Of a DNA stretch of 64,000 nt, positions 8,995 through 16,824 are shown piece after piece (the first letter of the stretch is position 1; each line of letters starts with the position of its first letter). The stretch is from contig NZ_JAEUAX010000002.1 in the NCBI RefSeq assembly GCF_019511645.1, forward strand, positions 1-64,000. Direction: 5' to 3'. Both the position numbers and the translations under genes were made by a program. Below the pieces are notes generated by a model. The model did no database searches. It was given only the letters and a program-made list of their open reading frames with translations, and was not told where the DNA came from. This DNA comes from Microbacterium ureisolvens. Its GTDB lineage: Bacteria > Actinomycetota > Actinomycetes > Actinomycetales > Microbacteriaceae.

Positions 8995-9799
8995 GCACGT
9001 TCACACGGCCCGCAATGACCCCGTCCACCTCGACCGTGACGCGCTCGGAGTAGAAGGCGACGAGCCCCGCAATGGGCGCGACGACCGGCAGCGGAGCCGG
9101 GTACGACCATGCGATCTCGCGGTCCGGGCCTGACGCGGAAGCCCAGTAGTCGGTGGCTCGCCCTTTGTACGGGCACTCGCTCCACGAGGAGATTGCGCGC
9201 AGCGCGGACCACACGATGTCGGTCCGCGGGAGGTAGTACCGAGGCGGCAGCCCCGTCTCGTAGACGATGACCGGCGCATGCGAGTCCGCGAGGACCCGGT
9301 CGCCTTCGCGCACGACGACGTGCCGACTGGACGTGAGAGCGTCGACGCGGTTGCGCGGATCGCGAGGGTGGGCGAAGACGGGCTCGTCCTCCTCGGTCCA
9401 CCCGTCGAGCACGTCGGGGAACCATGTGACCGCGATGAAGCCGTCGAGCTCGTCGAGATCCCACGTCCACGCCGCCGCCGGCACCCGGCGTTCTCCGTCC
9501 ACCAAGTCGAACCAGTGGCGGGCGGGCAGCCTCGGACGGTAGTAGTCGGAGGCAGGAGCATCACCCGGGACGAGCAGGTCGGTGCGCACGTCGTCGAGCG
9601 GGAAGCCGTACTCGGGCACCTTGGCGCCGGGCTCCCACACCAGGATGGCGCGTCGGCTCTCGACGACCGCGGTGTCACCCAGATAACCGCGGAGCCACCG
9701 CTGGCTGGGTTCCCACGCCCATGTCGGAGACGTGGCGGGCGGGCGGCGCACCAAGGCGTCGCTGGATCGCGGATGGACGGCGGTGTTCTTCGCGGACAT
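8981..9799 (-). CDS. Two-domain DUF427 protein
   Basis: The 272-aa protein contains two DUF427 units. The first spans about 25-120 (YLGDTAVVESRRAILVWE through ASDYYRPRL) and has lost the CP-KG core. The second spans about 165-255 and is canonical (YYLPRTDIVWSALR, then SECPYKGRATDYW). A WTWDLDELDGFIAVTWFPDVL linker joins them. The ATG at 9799 follows a strong GGAGGAG; the longer upstream frame is not credible. It is transcribed away from the monooxygenase operon and sits 121 bp upstream of the transporter lipoprotein on the same strand. The catalytic role of DUF427 is unknown; the tandem form with a degenerate first unit may act as a binding protein. Confidence 0.88.
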   Translation of the reverse strand: MSAKNTAVHPRSSDALVRRPPATSPTWAWEPSQRWLRGYLGDTAVVESRRAILVWEPGAKVPEYGFPLDDVRTDLLVPGDAPASDYYRPRLPARHWFDLVDGERRVPAAAWTWDLDELDGFIAVTWFPDVLDGWTEEDEPVFAHPRDPRNRVDALTSSRHVVVREGDRVLADSHAPVIVYETGLPPRYYLPRTDIVWSALRAISSWSECPYKGRATDYWASASGPDREIAWSYPAPLPVVAPIAGLVAFYSERVTVEVDGVIAGRVNVHDAS

Positions 9800-9878
9800 G
9801 GCTCCTCCGGGATGCTGCGGTGGGTCGACCGATCCAGGAAAGACCCCCGCCGGGTGCCCCGCACCTGGATTGCTGGCG

Positions 9879-9903
9879 ATGACTGCGCATGACCTTGCAT
9901 GAC
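9879..9903 (+). promoter_or_regulatory. Three ATGAC repeats, 10-bp period (monooxygenase side)
   Basis: ATGAC occurs at 9879, 9889 and 9899, exactly 10 bp apart and on one face of the helix, ending about 10 bp before the expected -35 position of the downstream promoter. No good -35 hexamer is present, consistent with a regulator bound here recruiting polymerase. Confidence 0.5.
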
Positions 9904-9935
9904 GAACGGACCACCGCACGGTCGCGCGGCCGTCC

Positions 9936-9941
9936 TACCGT
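9936..9941 (+). promoter_or_regulatory. Candidate -10 box, leaderless start
   Basis: TACCGT is followed after 7 nt by the ATG at 9949, so transcription would begin at or next to the start codon. There is no Shine-Dalgarno sequence before that ATG, which supports a leaderless mRNA for the monooxygenase operon. Confidence 0.45.
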
Positions 9942-9948
9942 GACCGGC

Positions 9949-10983
9949 ATGACCTCGAACGACCACCTCGCTGCGGCGCGTTCCACGCTGCCCGTCGGGC
10001 TGTTCGCGCACCTGGCCGAACACCGCGGCAGCGTCGAGCAGACATACCTCGACTACCTCGACCTGTTCGAGTACTCGGAGAGCGTGGGCGTCGAGTCCGC
10101 CTGGGTGCGCCAGTTCCACCTCGCGCGCCCCACTGCCGGCCGACTGGGAGGCCTGCCGTCGCCCTTCGTCTTCCTCGGGGCCCTCGCCGCCCGCACCACC
10201 ACGCTCCGCCTGGGAACTGCTGCGGTGACACTGCCACTCGAACAGGTGCTCCGGGTTGCGGAGGACGCAGCCGTGCTGGACGCAGTGAGCGGCGGACGCG
10301 TCGAGCTGGGTCTGGCCAACGGCGGGCAGCCGCAGATCGCGGAGGCTTTCGGCATCCGTCGCATCGACGACCGGGAGGGGAGCCGTCGCGCCTACCTCAC
10401 GTCCGTCGACCACCTGATCGCCGCACTCCGGGGCGAGACGCTCACCCCCGACGGCGAAGTGCTCGCGCCCGCACGGCCAGGTCTCGCCGACCGGATCTGG
10501 CACGCGACGCTGACCGAACAGAGCGCGTTCGAAACCGGACGCCGCGGCGAAGGCGTCCTCATCGGCACCACGCAGGTGGTGCCCGGTGAAGTCTCGGCGG
10601 CCGCCTACCACCGGGGGCTGAGAGAAGGCGCAGCACCCCGCGTCGGCCTGTCGACGTGGATCTTCCCGGCCCGCGACCGCGACGAGGCACTGCGCCTGGC
10701 CGAGCCGGGCCTCGTCGCCAAATGGGAGTGGGCCAAAGACTTCCTGCCGAGGGCCGACTCCACCGGGGATATCGCGGATCGGCTCAACCTGCACTACGGC
10801 ACCGCGGCGGACATCGCCGCCTCCATCGCGGGCCACCCCGCGTTCCCGCATACGACGCAGATCCAGCTGCAGCTCGATGGTCTATACCGGGACGTGGACC
10901 AGCAGAAAGCGGCCCTCGCACTCTTCGCCGGTGAGGTCGCCCCGGAACTCGCCCGCGCCCGTCGCACGGCGGTCGCCGCGTGA
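9949..10983 (+). CDS. Luciferase-like FMN-dependent monooxygenase 1
   Basis: The 344-aa protein is of the bacterial luciferase/alkanal-monooxygenase type: SVEQTYLDYLDLFEYSESVGVESAWVRQFH at the first barrel strands, LRLGTAAVTLPLEQVLRVAEDAAVLDAVSGGRVELGLANGG in the flavin-binding core, and a C-terminal helix cap. It should use reduced FMN from a partner reductase and O2 to oxidise an organic substrate. I place the start at ATG 9949, behind a TACCGT box, instead of the ATG at 9889 that lies inside the ATGAC repeats. Its stop overlaps the next GTG. It is shorter than, and only distantly related to, the three other monooxygenases of the operon, so it probably acts on a different intermediate. Confidence 0.9.
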   Translation: MTSNDHLAAARSTLPVGLFAHLAEHRGSVEQTYLDYLDLFEYSESVGVESAWVRQFHLARPTAGRLGGLPSPFVFLGALAARTTTLRLGTAAVTLPLEQVLRVAEDAAVLDAVSGGRVELGLANGGQPQIAEAFGIRRIDDREGSRRAYLTSVDHLIAALRGETLTPDGEVLAPARPGLADRIWHATLTEQSAFETGRRGEGVLIGTTQVVPGEVSAAAYHRGLREGAAPRVGLSTWIFPARDRDEALRLAEPGLVAKWEWAKDFLPRADSTGDIADRLNLHYGTAADIAASIAGHPAFPHTTQIQLQLDGLYRDVDQQKAALALFAGEVAPELARARRTAVAA

Positions 10984-12308
10984 GCCGGGCACCTCTGGTC
11001 TTCGCCGCCGGTATCTTCTACCCGGGCGGCGAGCACATCACCGGGTGGCGCGCGCGGGGCTCCGAACCCGAGGCGTACCTCGACCTCGACTACTACACGC
11101 GCTTCGCGCAGACCGCCGAAGCCGGCCGATTCGCCACACTGTTCCTCGCGGACGAACTGTATGTCTGGGACCGGTTCCGCTCGGGCATCGACCATGGCGT
11201 CAACGTGCGCCTCGAGCCGTTCACGCTGCTGAGCGCGTTGTCGCAGGTCACCGACCGCATCGGCCTGGCCGCGACCGTGTCGACCACCTACAACGAGCCG
11301 TACCACGTCGCCCGCAAGCTCGCCTCCCTCGACCACATCAGCGGCGGCCGTGCGGCCTGGAATCTTGTCACCAGCGCGAGCGACGAGGAAGCACGCAACT
11401 TCGGCCGTGACGTGCACCTGGAGCATGGTCTGCGCTACCGGCGCGGCGCCGAATTCGTCGATGTCGTCAACGGACTGTGGGACGGCTGGGACGATGACGC
11501 GTTCCTATTCGACAAACAGTCCGGCCTGTACGCCGACCGCGCCAAGCTGTCTGTTCTGAACCACCACGGAGAGCACTTCGCCGTCCGCGGGCCTCTCAAC
11601 ATCCCACGACCGGTGCAGGGGCATCCACCGCTTTTCCAGGCCGGCGCCTCCGAAGCCGGCCGTGACTTGGCCGGACGCACCGCGGACGCCGTCTTCACTC
11701 TCGGCGGTGGCGACCTCGACTCCGGACTGGCTCTGTACCGCGACTACAAGAAGCGCGCGGTCTCGGCAGGACGCGCCGAGGACGACCTGAAGGTGCTGCC
11801 TTGGTTCTCACCCATCATCGGCAGCACCGAAGCCGAAGCTGAGGAACGATTCCGCGAGCTTGCGGACCTCACCCCCGGGCAGGTCCAGGTCGACCTTCTC
11901 GCCCACTACCTCGGGACCGATCTCGGCGAGCGCGACGTCGACGAGCCGTTCACGTTCGATTTCGACCTCGACGGATTCAATCAGTCCAAGTCGGGCTACC
12001 AGTCGATCGCCGCGCTCCTCGCACAACGTCCCTACACGATCCGCGAACTGGCGTGGGATGTGCTGCGACGCCGCTTCACACTAGGCACTCCCGACACGCT
12101 CGCGGCGCACCTCGTCGATCGGTATGAGCGCGGCGCCGCGGACGGGTTCATCCTGATGTCCCCCACCCTGCCCGACACCCTCGACCGCTTCGTGGCCGAC
12201 ATCGTGCCCCGCCTGACCGACGCCGGTGTCTACCCGGCCGAGTACGCCGGCGACACCCTCCGCGAGAACCTCGGCCTCGCCCGACCCGCACGGAGGACTG
12301 CCGCATGA
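10980..12308 (+). CDS. NtaA/SnaA/DszA-family FMN monooxygenase 2
   Basis: This 442-aa protein has the long-insert architecture of the NtaA/SnaA/DszA class: FAAGIFYPGGEHITGWR, RFATLFLADELYVWDRF, TYNEPYHVARKLASLDHISGGRAAWNLVTS, and the RGPLNIPRPVQGHPPLFQAGASEAGRDLAGRTADAVF flavin-site segment. Members oxidise C-S or C-N bonds (dibenzothiophene sulfone, nitrilotriacetate, S-substituted cysteines) with FMNH2 delivered by a separate reductase. The GTG start overlaps the previous stop as GTGA. It is clearly a paralogue of the next gene along its whole length, so the pair arose by tandem duplication and may handle related substrates. Confidence 0.92.
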   Translation: MSRAPLVFAAGIFYPGGEHITGWRARGSEPEAYLDLDYYTRFAQTAEAGRFATLFLADELYVWDRFRSGIDHGVNVRLEPFTLLSALSQVTDRIGLAATVSTTYNEPYHVARKLASLDHISGGRAAWNLVTSASDEEARNFGRDVHLEHGLRYRRGAEFVDVVNGLWDGWDDDAFLFDKQSGLYADRAKLSVLNHHGEHFAVRGPLNIPRPVQGHPPLFQAGASEAGRDLAGRTADAVFTLGGGDLDSGLALYRDYKKRAVSAGRAEDDLKVLPWFSPIIGSTEAEAEERFRELADLTPGQVQVDLLAHYLGTDLGERDVDEPFTFDFDLDGFNQSKSGYQSIAALLAQRPYTIRELAWDVLRRRFTLGTPDTLAAHLVDRYERGAADGFILMSPTLPDTLDRFVADIVPRLTDAGVYPAEYAGDTLRENLGLARPARRTAA

Positions 12309-13636
12309 CCCGTCGACTGCTTCTCGGAGCATTCCTCTTCCACCCCGGCGGATCCCATGTCTCGGGGTGGCGACACCGCACCGCCGAGCCGCACCGGCAT
12401 GTCGACATCGACTACTACGCGCGCTTCGCCGAGACGGCCGAGCGTGGCGTCTTCGACACGATCTTCCTCGCCGACGGACTGTACCTCTGGGACCGGTTCC
12501 CCTCGGGCGTGGACCACTACGGGCAGACCCGCCTCGAGCCGCTGACCTTGCTGTCGGCCCTCGCCGTCCGGACCAGCCGGATCGGGCTGGCCGCGACCAT
12601 CTCGACGACCTACAACGAGCCGTTCCATGTCGCCCGTGCCATTGCCTCGCTCGACCACATCAGCCGGGGTCGCGCGGCGTGGAACCTGGTGACCTCCCGG
12701 TACGACGAGGAGGCCCGCAACTTCGGCGGCGACGACCACCTCGACCACTCGCTGCGCTACGAGCGCGGAGAGGAGTTCGTGCGGGTGGTGCAGCAGCTGT
12801 GGGACAGCTGGGCCGATGACGCGATCCTCGCCGACCGGGAGAGCGGCCTGTTCGCGGATGCCAAGAAGCTGCACGTCGCGGACCACCGCGGCACGCACTT
12901 CACCGTCCGCGGCCCGCTCAACGTCACCCGGCCGCCGCAAGGCTACCCGGTGCTGTTCCAGGCGGGCGGGTCGGCCGCCGGACAGGAGCTGGCTGCCGCG
13001 ACCGCCGACGCCGTCTTCGCACGCCCGCTTCCACTCGCCGACGCGCAGGCGTTCTACGCCGGGTTGAAGGAGCGCGTCGTGGCGCACGGCCGCCGACCCG
13101 AGGATGTCGCGATCCTGCCGTCGCTGCGTCCCGTCGTCGCCGAGACCGAACGGGATGCGCGGGAGTTGGCCGAGGAGATCCTCGCGTCCACCCCCCCGGC
13201 GATCATCGTGGAGGACGTGGCACACTCCATCGGCCAGACGCTTCCCGCCGACCCGGACGCCGCCATCGCCTTCGTCCCCGACACCGACATCGCGAACGAG
13301 TCGCAGTCGCCGAACCGCCGCGTCGCGCGGCTGCTCTCGGGCGAGCGCCTCACCCCACGCGACCTGTACGCCGAGTCGTTCTGGGAGTCTGTGTCCGTCG
13401 GCACGGCGACGTCCATCGCCGACGACGTGCAGGAGCGGTTCGAGTCCGGTGCGGCGGACGGGTTCGTCGTCCAGGCCCTCACCCAGCCATACGGGTTCGA
13501 GAGTTTCGTCGACCTTGTCGTTCCCGAGCTGCAGCGCCGCGGACTGACGCGCACCGCCTACGAGGAGACCACGCTGCGCGAGCGGCTCGGTCTCACCCGC
13601 CCCGCCCGCGTCACCCCGACGGTGGTGTCCGCGTGA
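12305..13636 (+). CDS. NtaA/SnaA/DszA-family FMN monooxygenase 3
   Basis: The 443-aa protein aligns end to end with the preceding monooxygenase: LGAFLFHPGGSHVSGWRHR, FDTIFLADGLYLWDRFPSG, TYNEPFHVARAIASLDHISRGRAAWNLVTS, RGPLNVTRPPQGYPVLFQAGGSAAG. It is expected to be an FMNH2-dependent oxygenase acting on an organosulfur (or amine) substrate in the cytoplasm. The substrate-facing loops after residue 230 differ most from its neighbour, suggesting divergent specificity. ATGA overlap with gene 2 and GTGA overlap with the PLP enzyme make translational coupling likely. Confidence 0.92.
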   Translation: MTRRLLLGAFLFHPGGSHVSGWRHRTAEPHRHVDIDYYARFAETAERGVFDTIFLADGLYLWDRFPSGVDHYGQTRLEPLTLLSALAVRTSRIGLAATISTTYNEPFHVARAIASLDHISRGRAAWNLVTSRYDEEARNFGGDDHLDHSLRYERGEEFVRVVQQLWDSWADDAILADRESGLFADAKKLHVADHRGTHFTVRGPLNVTRPPQGYPVLFQAGGSAAGQELAAATADAVFARPLPLADAQAFYAGLKERVVAHGRRPEDVAILPSLRPVVAETERDARELAEEILASTPPAIIVEDVAHSIGQTLPADPDAAIAFVPDTDIANESQSPNRRVARLLSGERLTPRDLYAESFWESVSVGTATSIADDVQERFESGAADGFVVQALTQPYGFESFVDLVVPELQRRGLTRTAYEETTLRERLGLTRPARVTPTVVSA

Positions 13637-14964
13637 CGATCACCGAATCCGCCGGGCGCCTCGGGTTCTCGACCCGCCAACTCCACGCGGGCGCGGAGGC
13701 CCACGGTCCGCACCGCCCCCGCGCGACTCCCATCTATCTCACCGCAGGCTTCGAGTTCGATGACTTCGACCAGGGCCACGCGCGATTCGCGGGCACCGAC
13801 GACGGTTTCAGCTACACGCGTGTGGGCAATCCCACCAACGCCGCCGCCGAGCGCCGCATCGCCGATCTGGAGTCCGGCATCGGTGCCGTCCTCGTCGGCA
13901 GCGGCCAGGCGGCCGTCGCCACCACTCTGCTCTCACTGGTCCGCGCCGGCGACCACGTCCTGTCATCGTCGAGCATCTACGAAGGCACCCGTGAACTCCT
14001 GCGCGACGACCTCGCCCGTCTCGGCGTGGACGTCGACTTCGTCGAAGAACCGAACTCACCCGACGCGTGGGAAGCGGGGATCCGTCCCCGCACCCGCCTC
14101 CTCTTCGCGGAGTCCATCCCCAACCCCAAGAACGACGTGCTCGATATCGCCGCGATTGCGGCGCTCGCGCACGCTCACGGCCTCCCGCTGGTCGTGGACA
14201 ACACGCTCGCGACGCCCTACCTCGTGCGTCCGCTCGAGCACGGCGCCGACGTCGTCGTCCACTCGGCCAGCAAATTCCTCGCCGGTCACGGCACGGTCTT
14301 GGGCGGAGTCATCGTCGACAACGGGCGGTTCGACTGGGCGGAGCGGACGGATGCCTACCCGCAGCTGTCGCAGGAACGCGGGCCCGACGGGCTCACGGTC
14401 GTCGAGCGCTCGGGACGCAGCGCGTTTCTCGACTTCGCCCGCCGGACGGCCATGCGGTACGGCCCTGCCCCCTCGCCGCTGAACGCCTTCCTGATCCTGC
14501 AGGGGATCGAGACGCTTTCGCTGCGCGTGCAGCGGCAGTCGGAGACGGCGCTGAAACTCGCGCGCTGGCTGGAGCAGCATTCTGCCGTCGAGTCGGTCGA
14601 TTACAGCGGTCTGGAATCCAGCCTCCACCATGACCTCGCTCGGCGGTATCTGCCTCGAGGGCAGGGGTCGGTGTTCGCGGTGACGGTGCGCGGTGGCCGG
14701 ACCGCGGCACGCACGTTCACCGATGCGCTGCGCATCTTCACGCGTATGACTCACCTCGGCGATGTCCGCTCCCTCGTCCTTCATCCCGCAACCACCACGC
14801 ATGTGCTCCGGGACTCGCAGCAGCTGGCCGCCAGCGGCATCGGCGAGGGTCTGCTGCGACTGTCCATCGGGCTGGAGGATCCCGACGACCTCATCGCCGA
14901 TCTCGACCAAGCGCTCGCGTCCGTGACCGCCGCAAGCCTTCTCCGCGAGGCAGGAATCGTATGA
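13633..14964 (+). CDS. Cys/Met-metabolism PLP enzyme (sulfhydrylase or C-S lyase)
   Basis: The 443-aa protein belongs to the cystathionine-synthase/O-acetylhomoserine-sulfhydrylase fold: GFSTRQLHAG start, YTRVGNPTNAAAERRIADLESG, LVGSGQAAVATTLLSLVRAGDHVLSSSSIYEGT, PLVVDNTLATPYLVRPLEHGADVVVHSASKFLAGHGT with the PLP Schiff-base Lys214. The length and the N-terminal motif fit O-acetylhomoserine or O-acetylserine sulfhydrylases of the MetY type more than beta-lyases. In this operon it could capture sulfide or a thiol released by the monooxygenases into homocysteine/cysteine, or alternatively cleave an S-conjugate. It overlaps monooxygenases on both sides, an arrangement that ties it to the same pathway. 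Confidence 0.92.
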   Translation: MTITESAGRLGFSTRQLHAGAEAHGPHRPRATPIYLTAGFEFDDFDQGHARFAGTDDGFSYTRVGNPTNAAAERRIADLESGIGAVLVGSGQAAVATTLLSLVRAGDHVLSSSSIYEGTRELLRDDLARLGVDVDFVEEPNSPDAWEAGIRPRTRLLFAESIPNPKNDVLDIAAIAALAHAHGLPLVVDNTLATPYLVRPLEHGADVVVHSASKFLAGHGTVLGGVIVDNGRFDWAERTDAYPQLSQERGPDGLTVVERSGRSAFLDFARRTAMRYGPAPSPLNAFLILQGIETLSLRVQRQSETALKLARWLEQHSAVESVDYSGLESSLHHDLARRYLPRGQGSVFAVTVRGGRTAARTFTDALRIFTRMTHLGDVRSLVLHPATTTHVLRDSQQLAASGIGEGLLRLSIGLEDPDDLIADLDQALASVTAASLLREAGIV

Positions 14965-16289
14965 CCCGTCAACAGCACTTCGGCTGGTTCCTCTCCCGCG
15001 GCTTCGGCCCGCAGGGCTGGGCACGCTCTTACCACGAGTGGAACTACGCGTGGCAGAAGCCGGATCTGTACCAGCAGTCGGCGCGGGAGCTCGAGCAGGC
15101 CGGCTTCGACTTCGTGCTCATCGAGGACGCGCTCTCGGTGGGCATCACCCCGGAGACCCTGAACCTCCGCGTGCGCAAGGCGTACGGCGGGCCCAAGCAC
15201 GACCCGTGGACGCTCGCTCCGTACCTCTTCGCCGCGACCCGGCACCTCGGCGTGATCCCGACCGTGAACGCCGGCGCCTACCCGCCGTACCTCGCCGCGC
15301 GCCAGTTCGCATCGCTGCAGCACCTGAGCTCGAGCCGGCTGGGGCTCAATGTGGTCACCGACGTCGGCAGCGCCCACCACTTCGGGGCGGAGCGACTCCC
15401 ACACGACGAAGCCTACGACCGCGCGCAGGAGTGGCTGGACGCCTTGAACCTGCTGTGGCACAGCTGGGGCGATGAGGCTCTCATCGCCAACCCCCGCACT
15501 CAGGTATACGCCGACGGCACCAAGATCACGGCCGTGCAGCACCGAGGCCGCTACTTCTCGTTCGACGGCCCGCTCAATGCCGAACCACTCCCCCACGGCG
15601 ACCCCGTCGTCGCATCACCGGGCGGCTCCCCGCGCGGTATCGACTTCGCGGGTCGCAACTCGCAGATCCAACTCGCCCTGTCCAACCTCGATGTGGAGAG
15701 CGTGCGTTCGTACCGCACCAAGGTGCAGACGGCGGCCGCTGCGCACGGGCGCGATGTGTCCGACATCAAGGTGCTTTTCGTGTTCAAGCCCATCGTCGCG
15801 GCGAGTCGGGAGGAAGCCGACCGCATCGTCGAAGCGTCCGCTCACCCGACCGACGCAGCGCTCCTCGAGGTCGCCGAGGCGTGGTCAAGTGACCTGGAGA
15901 CCGACCTCACCGCCCTCGACCTCGACCGACCCCTCAACCCCGACGAGGTCTTCGGGCAGCACGTGTCCCAGGGCACCATCAAAGGCCTCCGCGGCCGGTT
16001 CGATTCGTTCGACGGTGTTCCGCTGCGCGAGATCCTCGCGGGCAAAGCGCGACTGGGCCGCATCGGAGACGGCATCAGCGGCACCGTCGGTACCGCCGAT
16101 GAGCTCGCCGACCTCATCGAAGCGCTCGGCGACGACGCCGGCAACGACGGCCTGATCTTCTCCGGCGACCTCCACCCCGTCACGCTCCACCGCGCGCTCG
16201 ACGACCTCGTCCCGATCCTCCGCCGGCGAGGCATCCTGCGATCCGAGTTCGTCGACGGCGGACTGCGCCCCAACCTTTCCGCCTTCTGA
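14961..16289 (+). CDS. NtaA/SnaA/DszA-family FMN monooxygenase 4
   Basis: The 442-aa protein starts QHFGWFLSRGFGPQGWARSYHEWNYAWQKPDLYQ and continues with LEQAGFDFVLIEDALSVG, FAATRHLGVIPTVNAGAYPPYLAARQFASLQHLSSSRLGLNVVTD, then PLPHGDPVVASPGGSPRGIDFAGRNSQ. This is the same superfamily as genes 2 and 3 but a separate subfamily, with a Trp-rich N-terminus and a weaker insert match. Cofactor use should again be reduced FMN plus O2. It starts in an ATGA overlap with the PLP gene and is followed 14 bp later by the FMN reductase, which is the likely FMNH2 supplier. Confidence 0.9.
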   Translation: MTRQQHFGWFLSRGFGPQGWARSYHEWNYAWQKPDLYQQSARELEQAGFDFVLIEDALSVGITPETLNLRVRKAYGGPKHDPWTLAPYLFAATRHLGVIPTVNAGAYPPYLAARQFASLQHLSSSRLGLNVVTDVGSAHHFGAERLPHDEAYDRAQEWLDALNLLWHSWGDEALIANPRTQVYADGTKITAVQHRGRYFSFDGPLNAEPLPHGDPVVASPGGSPRGIDFAGRNSQIQLALSNLDVESVRSYRTKVQTAAAAHGRDVSDIKVLFVFKPIVAASREEADRIVEASAHPTDAALLEVAEAWSSDLETDLTALDLDRPLNPDEVFGQHVSQGTIKGLRGRFDSFDGVPLREILAGKARLGRIGDGISGTVGTADELADLIEALGDDAGNDGLIFSGDLHPVTLHRALDDLVPILRRRGILRSEFVDGGLRPNLSAF

Positions 16290-16303
16290 GCATCGGAGTC
16301 CTG

Positions 16304-16822
16304 GTGTCCATCGTCGTCCTCATGGGTAACCCGCAACCGCGCTCGCGCACCAGCCTCGTCGCCGAGGAACTCGCGGCCCAGCTCGCCGCCCGCAGCGGGG
16401 CGAAGGTGACGGCCACCATCGAACTTGCGGATGTCGCCGACACGCTGTTCCGATTCCCGGATGCCACGATCGACCGCCTGCTCGAACAGGTGGCCGCCGC
16501 CGATGTCCTCATCGTCGCGAGCCCGACCTACAAGGCGACCTACACCGGCTTACTGAAGGCGTTCGTCGACCGCTACCCCGCCGGCGGCCTCGCCGACGTC
16601 ACCGCCATCCCCCTACTGACGATCGGAGGGCCAAGCCACGCCCTGGCCGTCGAGCACGGCCTGCGGCCGCTGCTCGTCGAGCTCGGAGCGTCCACCCCCA
16701 CCGCGGGCATCGCGTTCCCGGCCGCCGACGTCGAGCAGCGCAGAGAGATCCTCGGCGCCTGGCTGGAGCGAGAGTGGCCGCGACTGCGAGCGCCGCTGAG
16801 CGCGGCGTCGGCGAAGGCGTAA
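16304..16822 (+). CDS. NADPH-dependent FMN reductase
   Basis: The 172-aa flavodoxin-fold protein has VVLMGNPQPRSRTSLVAEEL as its phosphate-binding first loop, DVLIVASPTYKATYTGLLKAFVDRYP, and LLTIGGPSHALAVEHGLRPLLVELGA. This is the SsuE/MsuE-type pattern: it reduces FMN with NAD(P)H and passes FMNH2 to monooxygenases. The GTG start at 16304 has GGAG 6 nt upstream; the TAA stop is 2 nt before the ATP-grasp gene. Two unrelated flavin reductases in one operon (see the last gene) suggests that oxygenases of different preference are fed. Confidence 0.9.
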   Translation: MSIVVLMGNPQPRSRTSLVAEELAAQLAARSGAKVTATIELADVADTLFRFPDATIDRLLEQVAAADVLIVASPTYKATYTGLLKAFVDRYPAGGLADVTAIPLLTIGGPSHALAVEHGLRPLLVELGASTPTAGIAFPAADVEQRREILGAWLEREWPRLRAPLSAASAKA

Positions 16823-16824
16823 CC

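Noticed and set aside
9001..10851. 616-codon minus-strand ORF across the DUF427 and first monooxygenase genes
   Set aside because: Antisense of the monooxygenase and out of frame with DUF427; typical GC-rich shadow.
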